Shown: positions 56,777 through 64,000 of the stretch, piece by piece
Position numbering within the stretch: the stretch's first letter is position 1
How the letters are laid out: every line of letters begins with the position of its first letter
NCBI RefSeq assembly: GCF_030064065.1
Contig: NZ_CP125946.1
Location: 1,736,001-1,800,000, forward strand
Reading direction: 5' to 3'
DNA from: Rothia sp. SD9660Na
Lineage (GTDB): Bacteria > Actinomycetota > Actinomycetes > Actinomycetales > Micrococcaceae
DNA: 64,000 nt
Translations under genes and position numbers: made by a program
Notes under the pieces: model-generated
Databases searched by the model: none
The model's input: only the letters and a program-made list of their open reading frames with translations
Told to the model about the DNA's origin: nothing

Positions 56777-57423
56777 ATGCTTTCAAAGCTGACCCGCACC
56801 TTCCTAGTCACCACAACCAGCCTAACCCTTATGGCGGGCCTAATTCCCACAGCACACGCAACGACGCACCACCCACAACCCGCTTCAGTTAGCACCAATG
56901 AAACAACGCAGCAGTCAACACCTGCCAACCTACCCTACAGACCACTTTCGGAAATACGAGCTGAAGCCCAAGCAAAGGGGCTAGATGCTGACGCAACCGA
57001 ACTTGCCATTGAACTTCAAAAAGTTGTCAATGCATACCACAATCTGCCAAACCACCTCAAAGAATTACCCTATGATTACCCAGCCGTTCAAGATGCCCTG
57101 CTAGCTTCCATTTCTCCCTTGTTAGCTCGGGGGGGGCAACTACACCCAACATTGACATTGGAGCCGCTAGCGCTTGTGCAAAGGCTGTTGTTACAACGCT
57201 TGTAAAGCGAGGTACAGCTATCGGAGTGGTTTGGAGCGCCATCGAAGTGATAGGTGGAGTTACCGAGTTTGCTCAAGGAATGAGCGAAATCCTCAATAAC
57301 CGAGGCCAGCAAAATCTGCAAGACCTAGTTACAGAAAGGTGGGGCAAAGAGATGGGTTTTCTCCTTGGACGTGTCATAGGCTACACGGCTATCGTCAACG
57401 CTTGCAAGGATCTGAGGGTATAA
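56777..57423 (+). pseudogene. Secreted protein gene with frameshift in a G8 tract
   Basis: The first frame starts at ATG 56777 (GGAG 5 bases upstream) with a clear signal peptide ending in PTAHA (residues 1-28). It runs to LLARGG at a run of eight G (57129-57136) and then loses sense. One base more (or two fewer) in the run restores a single frame of about 215 residues, continuing ATTPNIDIGAASACAKAVVT, a hydrophobic helix (AIGVVWSAIEVIGG) and IVNACKDLRV, with stop 57421-57423. Two cysteines flank the helix region. The tract may be a sequencing error, a mutation or a phase-variable switch. The next gene begins immediately after the stop. Confidence 0.7.
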
Positions 57424-57681
57424 ATGAGCAATACAGCCCGTTCGAAAGATACCCTCTGGAAACACCTTGTTCCATTGAACATTTTTGGGCTAGCACTAGG
57501 ACTTTTCATCTACTTCCTACGACTCCAGTTCAACATAGACCTCTTGGTCAGAAACAGCACTGAGAACATAACCTTTTCCTGGACAGGGCTCTTGCTCTAT
57601 GTAATACCCTGCGTACTAGCACTCAATTTTTTTGGCTGGTTCGAATATCTACAGAAGAACATCGGCAGGAACAAGGACTAG
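57424..57681 (+). CDS. Small membrane protein partner of the secreted protein
   Basis: 85 residues, with the ATG directly adjoining the TAA of the preceding gene, so translation is coupled. Two hydrophobic helices (about 16-35 and 50-72) with an extracellular-like loop between (RLQFNIDLLVRNSTENITFS); basic at both ends. A small membrane protein directly downstream of a secreted peptide gene is the usual place of an immunity or anchoring partner, but no family is recognised, so that role is inference. A perfect-stem terminator follows. Confidence 0.65.
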   Translation: MSNTARSKDTLWKHLVPLNIFGLALGLFIYFLRLQFNIDLLVRNSTENITFSWTGLLLYVIPCVLALNFFGWFEYLQKNIGRNKD

Positions 57682-57699
57682 CATTCCCCCACTATTCAA

Positions 57700-57748
57700 C
57701 AAGGAAACCATATCATTTCACATCACATGAAACGATATGGTTTCCTTG
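57700..57748 (+). terminator. Terminator of the two-gene secreted-protein cassette
   Basis: Perfect 15-bp stem CAAGGAAACCATATC with its complement at 57734-57748, and an inner TTTCA/TGAAA pairing. It lies 19 bases past the stop and has a weak T-rich flank. It may work in both directions. Confidence 0.7.
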
Positions 57749-57936
57749 TACATTACACTCTTAACATCCTGCACACTTAGACCCCACTCACCCATCAGAT
57801 TCATAGTCTAAGATGCCAGGGAATCCGTTTTAGCAGCTTGCTGAAGAACCAACTACGAGAGCCGCCATCACCATAACCCAATTATGGCCAGCACAGCTAA
57901 ACCGCCAAAGCGTATCCGCAGAAACACGAGCTTCTG

Positions 57937-58800
57937 TTACACATAATTAGGTTTATGAATCTCTAGACCCCTACCAATCACCATTTTGGCCACCGACAGC
58001 ATCTTGAGAGTCTGGTTGTAGTAGTCCCGACTCAGCGAGTGGGAGATGCCTAGCTGCTCACCAAGCGCGGCCACCGCAGAGGCGTTGAGGTCTGTTCCGG
58101 TAGCTATCATTGAGACCAGCACGCTAAAGCCAGCAGGCAGGTTAGCCTCCTTGCCCGGCAGGCAGTCGAGCAAATCTTCAACGGTAACGCCCTCAGTGCC
58201 ACCCTGGGCGGCTAGCCGTTCATGAGCATCCAGGGCCCGGTGGATAACCTGGGCCAAGCGCACAGTGTTGGCCTGATTATCCCGCAGGGTCTTTGGGGCG
58301 ATACCCAGAGCCCTGGAGGCGGCAGCTACGTTGCCGTCAAAGGCTAGAACGATTTTCAGGGTGCGCTCTAGGTGGGCGGGGTTTTCCATGATTGCCGCGA
58401 GGATGCCCATGATGTGGTGCAGGCGAGCGTAGTTGCCATCTTCTTCGATGATGGCGCTAGCGATGTCTTGTTCAATCAGGGAGAGGGTTTCGCTGATGCC
58501 GATAGTGGCTAGGTGGCTGTAGGTGTCATCGTGCTGGGCTTCGGTGAGTTTTTTGCGCTGGTAGGTTTTGACTTCTGTGATTGCTACAGCTCGGATCCAG
58601 GGGCCAAAGGGGCCTTTGGTGGGGTCGTAGGAGTCAAGGCGCTGGTGTGCTGCTAGCCAGGTGTTTTGGTGGACGTCGTGGGCGTCGTGGGCGGGGCAGG
58701 CGCTGGTGAGGCGGGCTCGGATGAGGTAGATGGTGTTCTGCCAGTCTTCGAGCATTTGGGGTGTCCAGGCGCGGGCGGCGCCGGTTTGTGTATGTGTCAT
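57937..58800 (-). CDS. Sigma-70 region 2-like DNA-binding regulator
   Basis: 287 residues. The first 85 resemble extracytoplasmic-function sigma region 2: DAHDVHQNTWLAAHQRLDSY then DPTKGPFGPWIRAVAITEVK and a basic helix YQRKKL. The middle has helices and an HTH-like stretch (NVAAASRALGIAPKTLRDN near 154-172), which could act as region 4. The C-terminal part (about 230-287) has a second possible HTH (ALGEQLGISHSLSRDYYNQT). It is longer than usual ECF factors. It is transcribed away from the IS3 copy. Function unknown; an island-encoded sigma factor or a relative is most likely. Confidence 0.6.
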   Translation of the reverse strand: MTHTQTGAARAWTPQMLEDWQNTIYLIRARLTSACPAHDAHDVHQNTWLAAHQRLDSYDPTKGPFGPWIRAVAITEVKTYQRKKLTEAQHDDTYSHLATIGISETLSLIEQDIASAIIEEDGNYARLHHIMGILAAIMENPAHLERTLKIVLAFDGNVAAASRALGIAPKTLRDNQANTVRLAQVIHRALDAHERLAAQGGTEGVTVEDLLDCLPGKEANLPAGFSVLVSMIATGTDLNASAVAALGEQLGISHSLSRDYYNQTLKMLSVAKMVIGRGLEIHKPNYV

Positions 58801-58941
58801 GGTTGTTCTCTTTGGGGTTGATGTTTTCGGTGGTAGTGCTCTGCTGGTGCGGGTGAGTGATGGGGCAGGGCGCGAACCGTTAAGGACTATTGGGCTAGGT
58901 TAAGATGCAAGGCAAACTGTGGAAGATAAGGAACTTCACCC

Positions 58942-59374
58942 ATGCCCACCAAATACCCCCAAGAACTCAAAACAAGAGCCCTACGCCTACTGGCCGATCA
59001 CCTCGAAAACAACCCCGACACAGGCATCTACACCGCCTGCCGAAACATCGGAGAACGCCTCGGCATCGGCCCTGAAACCTTACGAAAATGGCACAAACAA
59101 GCCGAAATCGATGCTGGTAACACCCCCGGCACCACCACTGATATGGCAGCCGAAAACCGACGCCTGCGCAAAGAAAACGCCGAGCTCAAGCGAACCAACG
59201 AGATTCTACGAACAGCATCAGCTTTTTTCGCGGCAGAACTCGACCGTCCAGCCCGATCACGATCCGCTATATCGATAGGTATAGGAATCGTTTCGGGGTT
59301 GAGAACATCTGCACCGCACTACAAGAAAACCTCGCTGGTGGTTTCATCACCTCACGCGGCTACCTCGCCGCTAA
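58942..59374 (+). pseudogene. IS3-family orfA (HTH part of transposase), 3' end altered
   Basis: The first 100 residues are a typical IS3 orfA: YPQELKTRALRLLADHLENN, GIGPETLRKWHKQAEIDAG HTH, then a leucine-rich coiled coil AAENRRLRKENAELKRTNEIL. A TTTTTTC slippery run at 59223-59229 leads by -1 frameshift to orfB, the usual route to the fused transposase. The normal orfA stop seems lost, and the frame now runs on into the IS256-type insertion (stop near 59406). Confidence 0.75.
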
Positions 59375-60730
59375 GGCTCGTGGGGACTGTCAGATTAACG
59401 GTGTAAACCCACAACAAATCTAGCGACCAGCCACCTGCGGCAACCGATCACCAAAAACAATAGCAAAAGCATTCAATGCCGGCTTCCACCGAGTCATCCA
59501 CCGCCGGGCACCAGCACCTGAAGGATCCAAAGACCGAACCGTCAAATACATAAACTTCAAAGCTGACTCCTCAGACACAAAATGCCCACGCGACCTGGCA
59601 GAACGCCGCAACCTAGCATTCAAAGACTCAATCGCATTCGTCGAATACAACACCCGACGAACCTCCATCTCATACGACAAAAAAGGAATAAATTCCTCCC
59701 AGCGACGCCACCACAAAGCACTAATAGCCGGGTACTTCTCATCCCACTTCTGCCCAAAGGCCTCCAAAGCCGCCTGCGCAGCCTGCTCGGTCACCGCCTG
59801 ATAGACCGGCTTCAAATCCCGGCAAATCGCCTCCCAGTGCTGCCTGGGGGCGTAATGCATGGAATTGCGGATCATGTGAATGACGCAGTTTTGCACAATC
59901 GTGCGTTCATAGACCGCATTCACGGCCTCAGGCAGGCCGGTGAGCCCATCACAGACCAGGTAGAAGATATCAGCGGTGCCACGGTTCTTCAGCTCGGTCA
60001 GGATCTGTAGCCAGAATTTGGCTGATTCGCCTGCCCCTTCAGGGCCTGCCCAGATTCCTAACACATCCCTAGCGCCTTCGACGTTGACTCCCATAGCCAC
60101 GTAGAAGGGGCGGTTGCTTACCTGCCCTTCGCGGACTTTCAGGTAGATTGCATCGATAAACACAGCCAGGTAGACCGTTTCTAGGGGCCTGGCGGCCCAT
60201 TCATTCATCTGGTCAAGGACCGTTGTGGTGATACGGCTGATGGTGTCTTTACTGATGCTGGCCCCATAGATTTGCTCGAAGTGGGCTGCGATGTCACCGT
60301 AGGTGAGTCCTTTGGCGGCCAGGGAGAGGATGATTTCATCGACGTTTTTGAGTCGACGGGCTCGTTTGGGCACGATGGTCGGTTCGAAGGAGCCGTCGCG
60401 GTCGCGGGGGACTTTGATGTCGATGGGGCCGACGGTGTCGGTGAGGATTCTTTTGGTGCGGTAGCCGTTTCTGGTGTTTTGGCTTGTCTGGTTGGGGTTT
60501 TCGGCGTGTTTGGGGTAGCCGAGGTGGTCGGTGAGTTCTTCGTCGAGGGCAGCTTGGATGATGTCTTGGGTGAGGGTTTTGAGTAGGGTGTCGCTGCTGA
60601 GGTCTAGGCCTTGTTCTTTGGCTTGGGTGATGAGGTTTTGGGCGAGTTGGTGTTCTGTTGTCATGGTGTTATTTTCTCCTGTTGGGGTTGGGGGGGGGGT
60701 ACACCGTTTTCCTGACAGTCCCGGCTCGTG
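59375..60730. mobile_element. IS256-family insertion sequence with 8-bp target duplication
   Basis: Element 59383-60722 (1340 bp). Left end GGGACTGTCAGATTAACGG, right end complementary to GGGACTGTCAGGAAAACGG; the inverted repeats share about 20 positions. The target duplication GGCTCGTG is present at 59375-59382 and 60723-60730. It sits inside orfB of an IS3-type element. A run of ten G (about 60690-60699) lies between the right end and the transposase start. Confidence 0.93.
59420..60664 (-). CDS. IS256-family transposase
   Basis: 414 residues from the ATG at 60664 (AGGAGAAAA upstream); an ATG further up lies over the terminal repeat region. It has the IS256 mutator-type signature: FIDAIYLKVREGQVSNRPFY (first D), FYLVCDGLTGLPEAVNAVY (second D), and the third acidic residue in STNAIESLNARLRR with C-terminal GARRWMTRWKPALNAFAI. 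It looks intact, so the element may still be active. Confidence 0.93.
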   Translation of the reverse strand: MTTEHQLAQNLITQAKEQGLDLSSDTLLKTLTQDIIQAALDEELTDHLGYPKHAENPNQTSQNTRNGYRTKRILTDTVGPIDIKVPRDRDGSFEPTIVPKRARRLKNVDEIILSLAAKGLTYGDIAAHFEQIYGASISKDTISRITTTVLDQMNEWAARPLETVYLAVFIDAIYLKVREGQVSNRPFYVAMGVNVEGARDVLGIWAGPEGAGESAKFWLQILTELKNRGTADIFYLVCDGLTGLPEAVNAVYERTIVQNCVIHMIRNSMHYAPRQHWEAICRDLKPVYQAVTEQAAQAALEAFGQKWDEKYPAISALWWRRWEEFIPFLSYEMEVRRVLYSTNAIESLNARLRRSARSRGHFVSEESALKFMYLTVRSLDPSGAGARRWMTRWKPALNAFAIVFGDRLPQVAGR

Positions 60731-61518
60731 TTCCTGCAGCACGTACTTTGAAGGACCAACTTCTGATTCCTGAACTGGTGAAAATCCATGAAGAGAATTA
60801 TGGCGTGTATGGTGTGCGCAAGATGTGGCACGCCATGAGGCGTGCCGGCTGGGATATTGGTCGGGATCAGACCTACCGACTCATGAAAATAGCCGGTGTT
60901 GCTGGTGCTCATCGGGGTCGTAAGCCTATGACCACCAGAGCGGCCACAGTGATTGATGACCGTCCTGATTTGGTTCAGCGTAACTTTACCGCTGATGCGC
61001 CTAACCGCCTTTGGGTTGCAGATTTTACCTATGTCAGAACCTATTCAGGTTTCTGCTATATGGCCTTCATTACTGATGTGTTTTCCCGGAAGGTTGTGGG
61101 TTGGGGTGTTTCTTCGACCATGCATACTCTGGGGATGCCTTTGACGGCGTTGAAGCAGGCGCTTTTTGAAGCGAAGAAGGGTGGCTCTGATCTAAGGCAG
61201 ATTGTGCATCAAACGGATGCGTGGTTCGCAGTATATTGCGCAGGATTACACTGCTGGTTTGAAAGAACTAGGAGTGCAGTTATCAGTCGGTTCTACTGGT
61301 GATTTCGTATGATAATGCTTTGGCTGAGAGTGTGAATGGTGCTTATAAGGCTGAGCTGGTGAGGAATCGCCTTTTTGTTTCAGTTGGTCAGTTGGAGGTT
61401 GAGACTGCGTCTTGGGTTGCTTGGTGGAATGCTGGTCGGTTGCATCAGGGTCTTGGGTTTAGGACTCCGCAGGAGGTGGTTGATGGTGCTTTGGTGGTCT
61501 TATAATTGTCGGAACTAA

Positions 61519-62139
61519 AGCCAGTACATATCAGCACACAAGCTGAAAATCATTCAGATTCGACAGGCTTACCAAGCTGCTAGAACAGGCCAAAAATGTT
61601 TTGTCACAGTTCTGGGAGGTAAACGGAAACAGGACGCCTGGTTTCATCATCAGTGGCCACCAGCGGGAACGAGCATCTTGGTAGATGCATCTATTGCATA
61701 TGGCCCCCATCATCAGAGAAAGACTTTGTGCGTTTCCAAAATTCTGGACTCCTTTCCCCCTGAACACTTCAGTGCCTATTGGCGCTGGAGAAGGGGAATG
61801 TCCATTATTTTCTGGTTAGCTTGTCTGTGTTTCCTCTTTGAGTGGCTACTGTTTCTTACTGTTCTGCTTTGTCAGAAACTGTTTTCATGGCTGGGTATTC
61901 TTGGTGCCTGGTTAGGCAACCTCGTAGGATCCAAATTCCCCATACGAGCCTCCGACCACAAGGAAGAGAAATCGGCCTCTGACTGCGAAGAGCCATTGGA
62001 GTCTTCTCTCGCACCCACTGAGGGTTACCATTACGGGGATTCAAATTTTTCAGATGGTGGCGTCACCATACGCCCCCTTAGCGCGGAGCAACTAAGCCAG
62101 CTTTATGAGGATGATGGTTTTCGCCAGTCGAACCCGTAG
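61519..62139 (+). pseudogene. 5'-truncated membrane protein gene at the IS3 right side
   Basis: An open frame of 206 codons follows a stop at 61516-61518. It has no ATG/GTG/TTG for the first 53 codons; the only early start is TTG at 61678 (153 residues). Sequence before that TTG (KIIQIRQAYQAARTGQKCFV) looks coding, so the 5' part was probably lost when the IS3-type element inserted. Features are a hydrophobic pair of helices (about 94-135, IIFWLACLCFLFEWLLFLTV) then a Ser/Glu-rich acidic tail. No known family. Confidence 0.6.
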
Positions 62140-62169
62140 AGATTCGCTAGTGAGCCGGTCGGTTCCTGA

Positions 62170-62400
62170 CTATGCTGGTTGCGCTTGGCGCGCTTGAACT
62201 TTATAGAAAATTTCAACGTCAATGCCCAGGTGATTAGCAAGTAGCATAAGCTCATCTGGGTCAAAGCGTGTGCGGTTGTTGAAGCGGTCGCTGGTTGATG
62301 CGGTTGAAAGACCGAGTAGACTGGCGACCGCTTTTTGTGTAAGGCCTGCGCGAGCTACTTCGGCGCTGACATTGGCAGCAATCTGTTCAGAATAAGTCAT
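62170..62400 (-). CDS. Small HTH (Xre/Cro-like) protein
   Basis: 76 residues; helix-turn-helix near 21-50 (LTQKAVASLLGLSTASTSDR, FNNRTRFDPDELMLLANHLG). It stands divergent from the HTH gene at 62514, with a 113-bp AT-rich gap between them. This is the usual layout of a phage or island repressor/antirepressor pair. It is probably an element-maintenance regulator (inference). Confidence 0.75.
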   Translation of the reverse strand: MTYSEQIAANVSAEVARAGLTQKAVASLLGLSTASTSDRFNNRTRFDPDELMLLANHLGIDVEIFYKVQARQAQPA

Positions 62401-62513
62401 GACTTAAATATATTCGGTTTTTTCGTATCATGCAAGCACTAAGATTCGGATTTTTCATATTTTTTCCGCACATCCTGTTGGAATCATGGGATTATCTGAG
62501 TATAGTTGGGGAT

Positions 62514-62942
<429 letters not shown>

Positions 62943-63034
62943 ACAGCACCAGGCTCTAGAGAGCTTGATACTGCCTCTAAGAATACCGAAAAGTCAGGCA
63001 GAGACCAAAACAGCAGTCACGGTTCGTACGAGCC

Positions 63035-64000
63035 CTAGCGAACCCGTTCTACGCCTCCGCTCTGGGTCCACTTCAGCTCGGCGCCGCTAGAGAACTTCAG
63101 GGTTACACTACCATCTGCCTGAGCAGTCTCATCTGTTGTGGGGAAACCCAGCGATGATGTATAGCCGTTGTTGACCCAGTACCAGTAAAGCGCTCCGTTA
63201 GCAGCAACCTTGTGCGTACCTGTTGCCGGTGACCAAATCAGCCTGGTCTCCCAGCCGTTCTGCGCCCTGAACACCTGCTGAGCACCGCCAGGAATAGCCT
63301 CTTCATCAGTGAGTGGGAAGCCCAGAGCGGCTGCATGCCCTAAATCTACCCAGCGGCTAAAGATAGCGCCCTTTCCATTCATCGCCCGTGTCCCGGTAGT
63401 AGGTGACCAGTAGAAGCGAGTTTCTTTCCCATTGAGGCGGAAGGTCTGACGTGCCCCGTAAGCGTAGGCAGTCTCGTCCTCGCTGGGGAAACCGTAGGTG
63501 CCAGTGCCACCCTCACGAGTAAAACGGCCACCGATACCACCAGCTTCCCAGACGATGTGGGTGCGGCCGTGCTCGGGAGTCCAGTAGAAAGCGAAGCGAC
63601 GACCATCAGCAAGCGCAAACTTCTGCATCGCACCACCGGTGATAGCAGTCTCAGCAAAAACCGGATACCCGTACCCGTTCTCGTAGCCACCGGCTCGGTA
63701 CCTTGCACCAATACCACCTGAGAAGTAAACAGGGGATGCCCCGGTCCGAGGGGCCCAGTAAATGGTGTAGTTTTTTGCGAAAGCCTGACCTACTCCACCG
63801 TCGCGCAGACTAAATTCGTTGGTCGTTGGCTCGCCGAACTTACCGCTAGCACCATTGGCCCAATAGTAACTACCAATAGCACCTACGAGAGCGTATGGAG
63901 AACTCACAGAACGCTGGGGAAGAGCGTTATCAAGAATGGATGCGAAGTTATAGTTGTAGTGGGTAGTACCTGGCAAAATTGTGAGCTGTGCATTATTGAA
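63035..64000 (-). CDS. Esterase-like protein with LGFP repeats, N-terminus outside the window
   Basis: The frame stays open to the window edge. The visible 5' part (FNNAQLTILPGTTHYNYNFA) matches the hydrolase C-terminal part of the 55408-56418 protein, so this is a longer paralogue with at least four LGFP units. One reads SGGIGARYRAGGYENGYGYP, another NNGYTSSLGFPTTDE. The DNA of these units is close to that in the S8 protease gene near 53300-53720. Probably secreted and wall-bound. The catalytic Ser is beyond the edge. Confidence 0.85.
   Translation of the reverse strand, partial: FNNAQLTILPGTTHYNYNFASILDNALPQRSVSSPYALVGAIGSYYWANGASGKFGEPTTNEFSLRDGGVGQAFAKNYTIYWAPRTGASPVYFSGGIGARYRAGGYENGYGYPVFAETAITGGAMQKFALADGRRFAFYWTPEHGRTHIVWEAGGIGGRFTREGGTGTYGFPSEDETAYAYGARQTFRLNGKETRFYWSPTTGTRAMNGKGAIFSRWVDLGHAAALGFPLTDEEAIPGGAQQVFRAQNGWETRLIWSPATGTHKVAANGALYWYWVNNGYTSSLGFPTTDETAQADGSVTLKFSSGAELKWTQSGGVERVR

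Larger units (their letters stand above)
59221..61505 (+). pseudogene. IS3-family orfB (DDE transposase), disrupted and frameshifted
   Basis: orfB begins by -1 shift near 59225 (TIRYIDRYRNRFGVENICTA), is cut at 59382 by the IS256-type element and resumes at 60723 (VPAARTLKDQLLIPELVKIH). Removing the insertion restores reading across the junction. Catalytic residues survive as fragments: first D in RLWVADFTYVRT, second in HQTD, and the E in ESVNGAYKAE. Single-base frameshifts after HQTDA (near 61222) and before SYDNALAES (near 61302) break it further. Non-functional. Confidence 0.8.

Overview
The window looks like chromosome of a Micrococcaceae actinobacterium, most likely a Rothia species. 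This is judged from moderately high GC, the gene order (pnp-rpsO, ribF-truB-rbfA-infB-ylxR-nusA-rimP, rpsB-tsf-pyrH-frr-cdsA, dxr/rseP/ispG, dapB/dapA/rnj/ftsK/pgsA/cinA), and the combination of luxS, pyruvate formate-lyase and LGFP-repeat surface proteins. No rRNA gene was seen, so the species is inference.

Bases 1-8900 (all minus strand): dapB, a small membrane protein, dapA, RNase J, FtsK, PgsA and CinA. Bases 9.2-16 kb: a plus-strand surface acyltransferase converging on an M16 peptidase, pnp, rpsO and a small membrane protein. Bases 16.3-18.5 kb (plus): luxS overlapping an MTA/SAH nucleosidase, then an aldo/keto reductase. Bases 18.5-27.6 kb (minus): the translation block rimP, nusA, ylxR, infB, rbfA, two membrane proteins, truB and ribF. 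ylxR has no usual start codon. Bases 27.6-35.5 kb: a ferritin-like exported protein, a TSUP permease, proS, an LGFP-repeat exported protein, a GNAT protein and ispG.

Bases 35.8-44.5 kb: rseP, then a plus-strand fermentation cassette (pflB, a separate glycyl-radical subunit, pflA) set between rseP and dxr, then an ABC exporter. The PflB here ends before the glycyl-radical loop. That loop is carried by the next gene, so pyruvate formate-lyase is split into two polypeptides. Bases 44.6-52.2 kb: a GlsB-type membrane protein, an acetate-symporter pair, a DivIVA-like protein, cdsA, frr, pyrH (with a relic of another pyrH 3' end beside it), tsf and rpsB.

Bases 52.6-64 kb are accessory. They hold an M23 peptidase, a subtilisin-like protease with LGFP repeats, and two esterase-plus-LGFP proteins. 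The two esterase genes are separated by a tRNA(CAU) gene and a roughly 6.3-kb, lower-GC island bounded by a 29-bp direct repeat of the tRNA 3' end. The island carries a secreted-protein gene with a frameshift in a G8 tract and its membrane partner, a sigma-region-2-like regulator, an IS3-type element broken by an IS256-type element with 8-bp target duplications, a 5'-truncated membrane protein and two divergent HTH regulators. No integrase was seen. Strong hairpins, many of them terminators, sit at most gene ends, and there are at least two dispersed palindromic repeat families.
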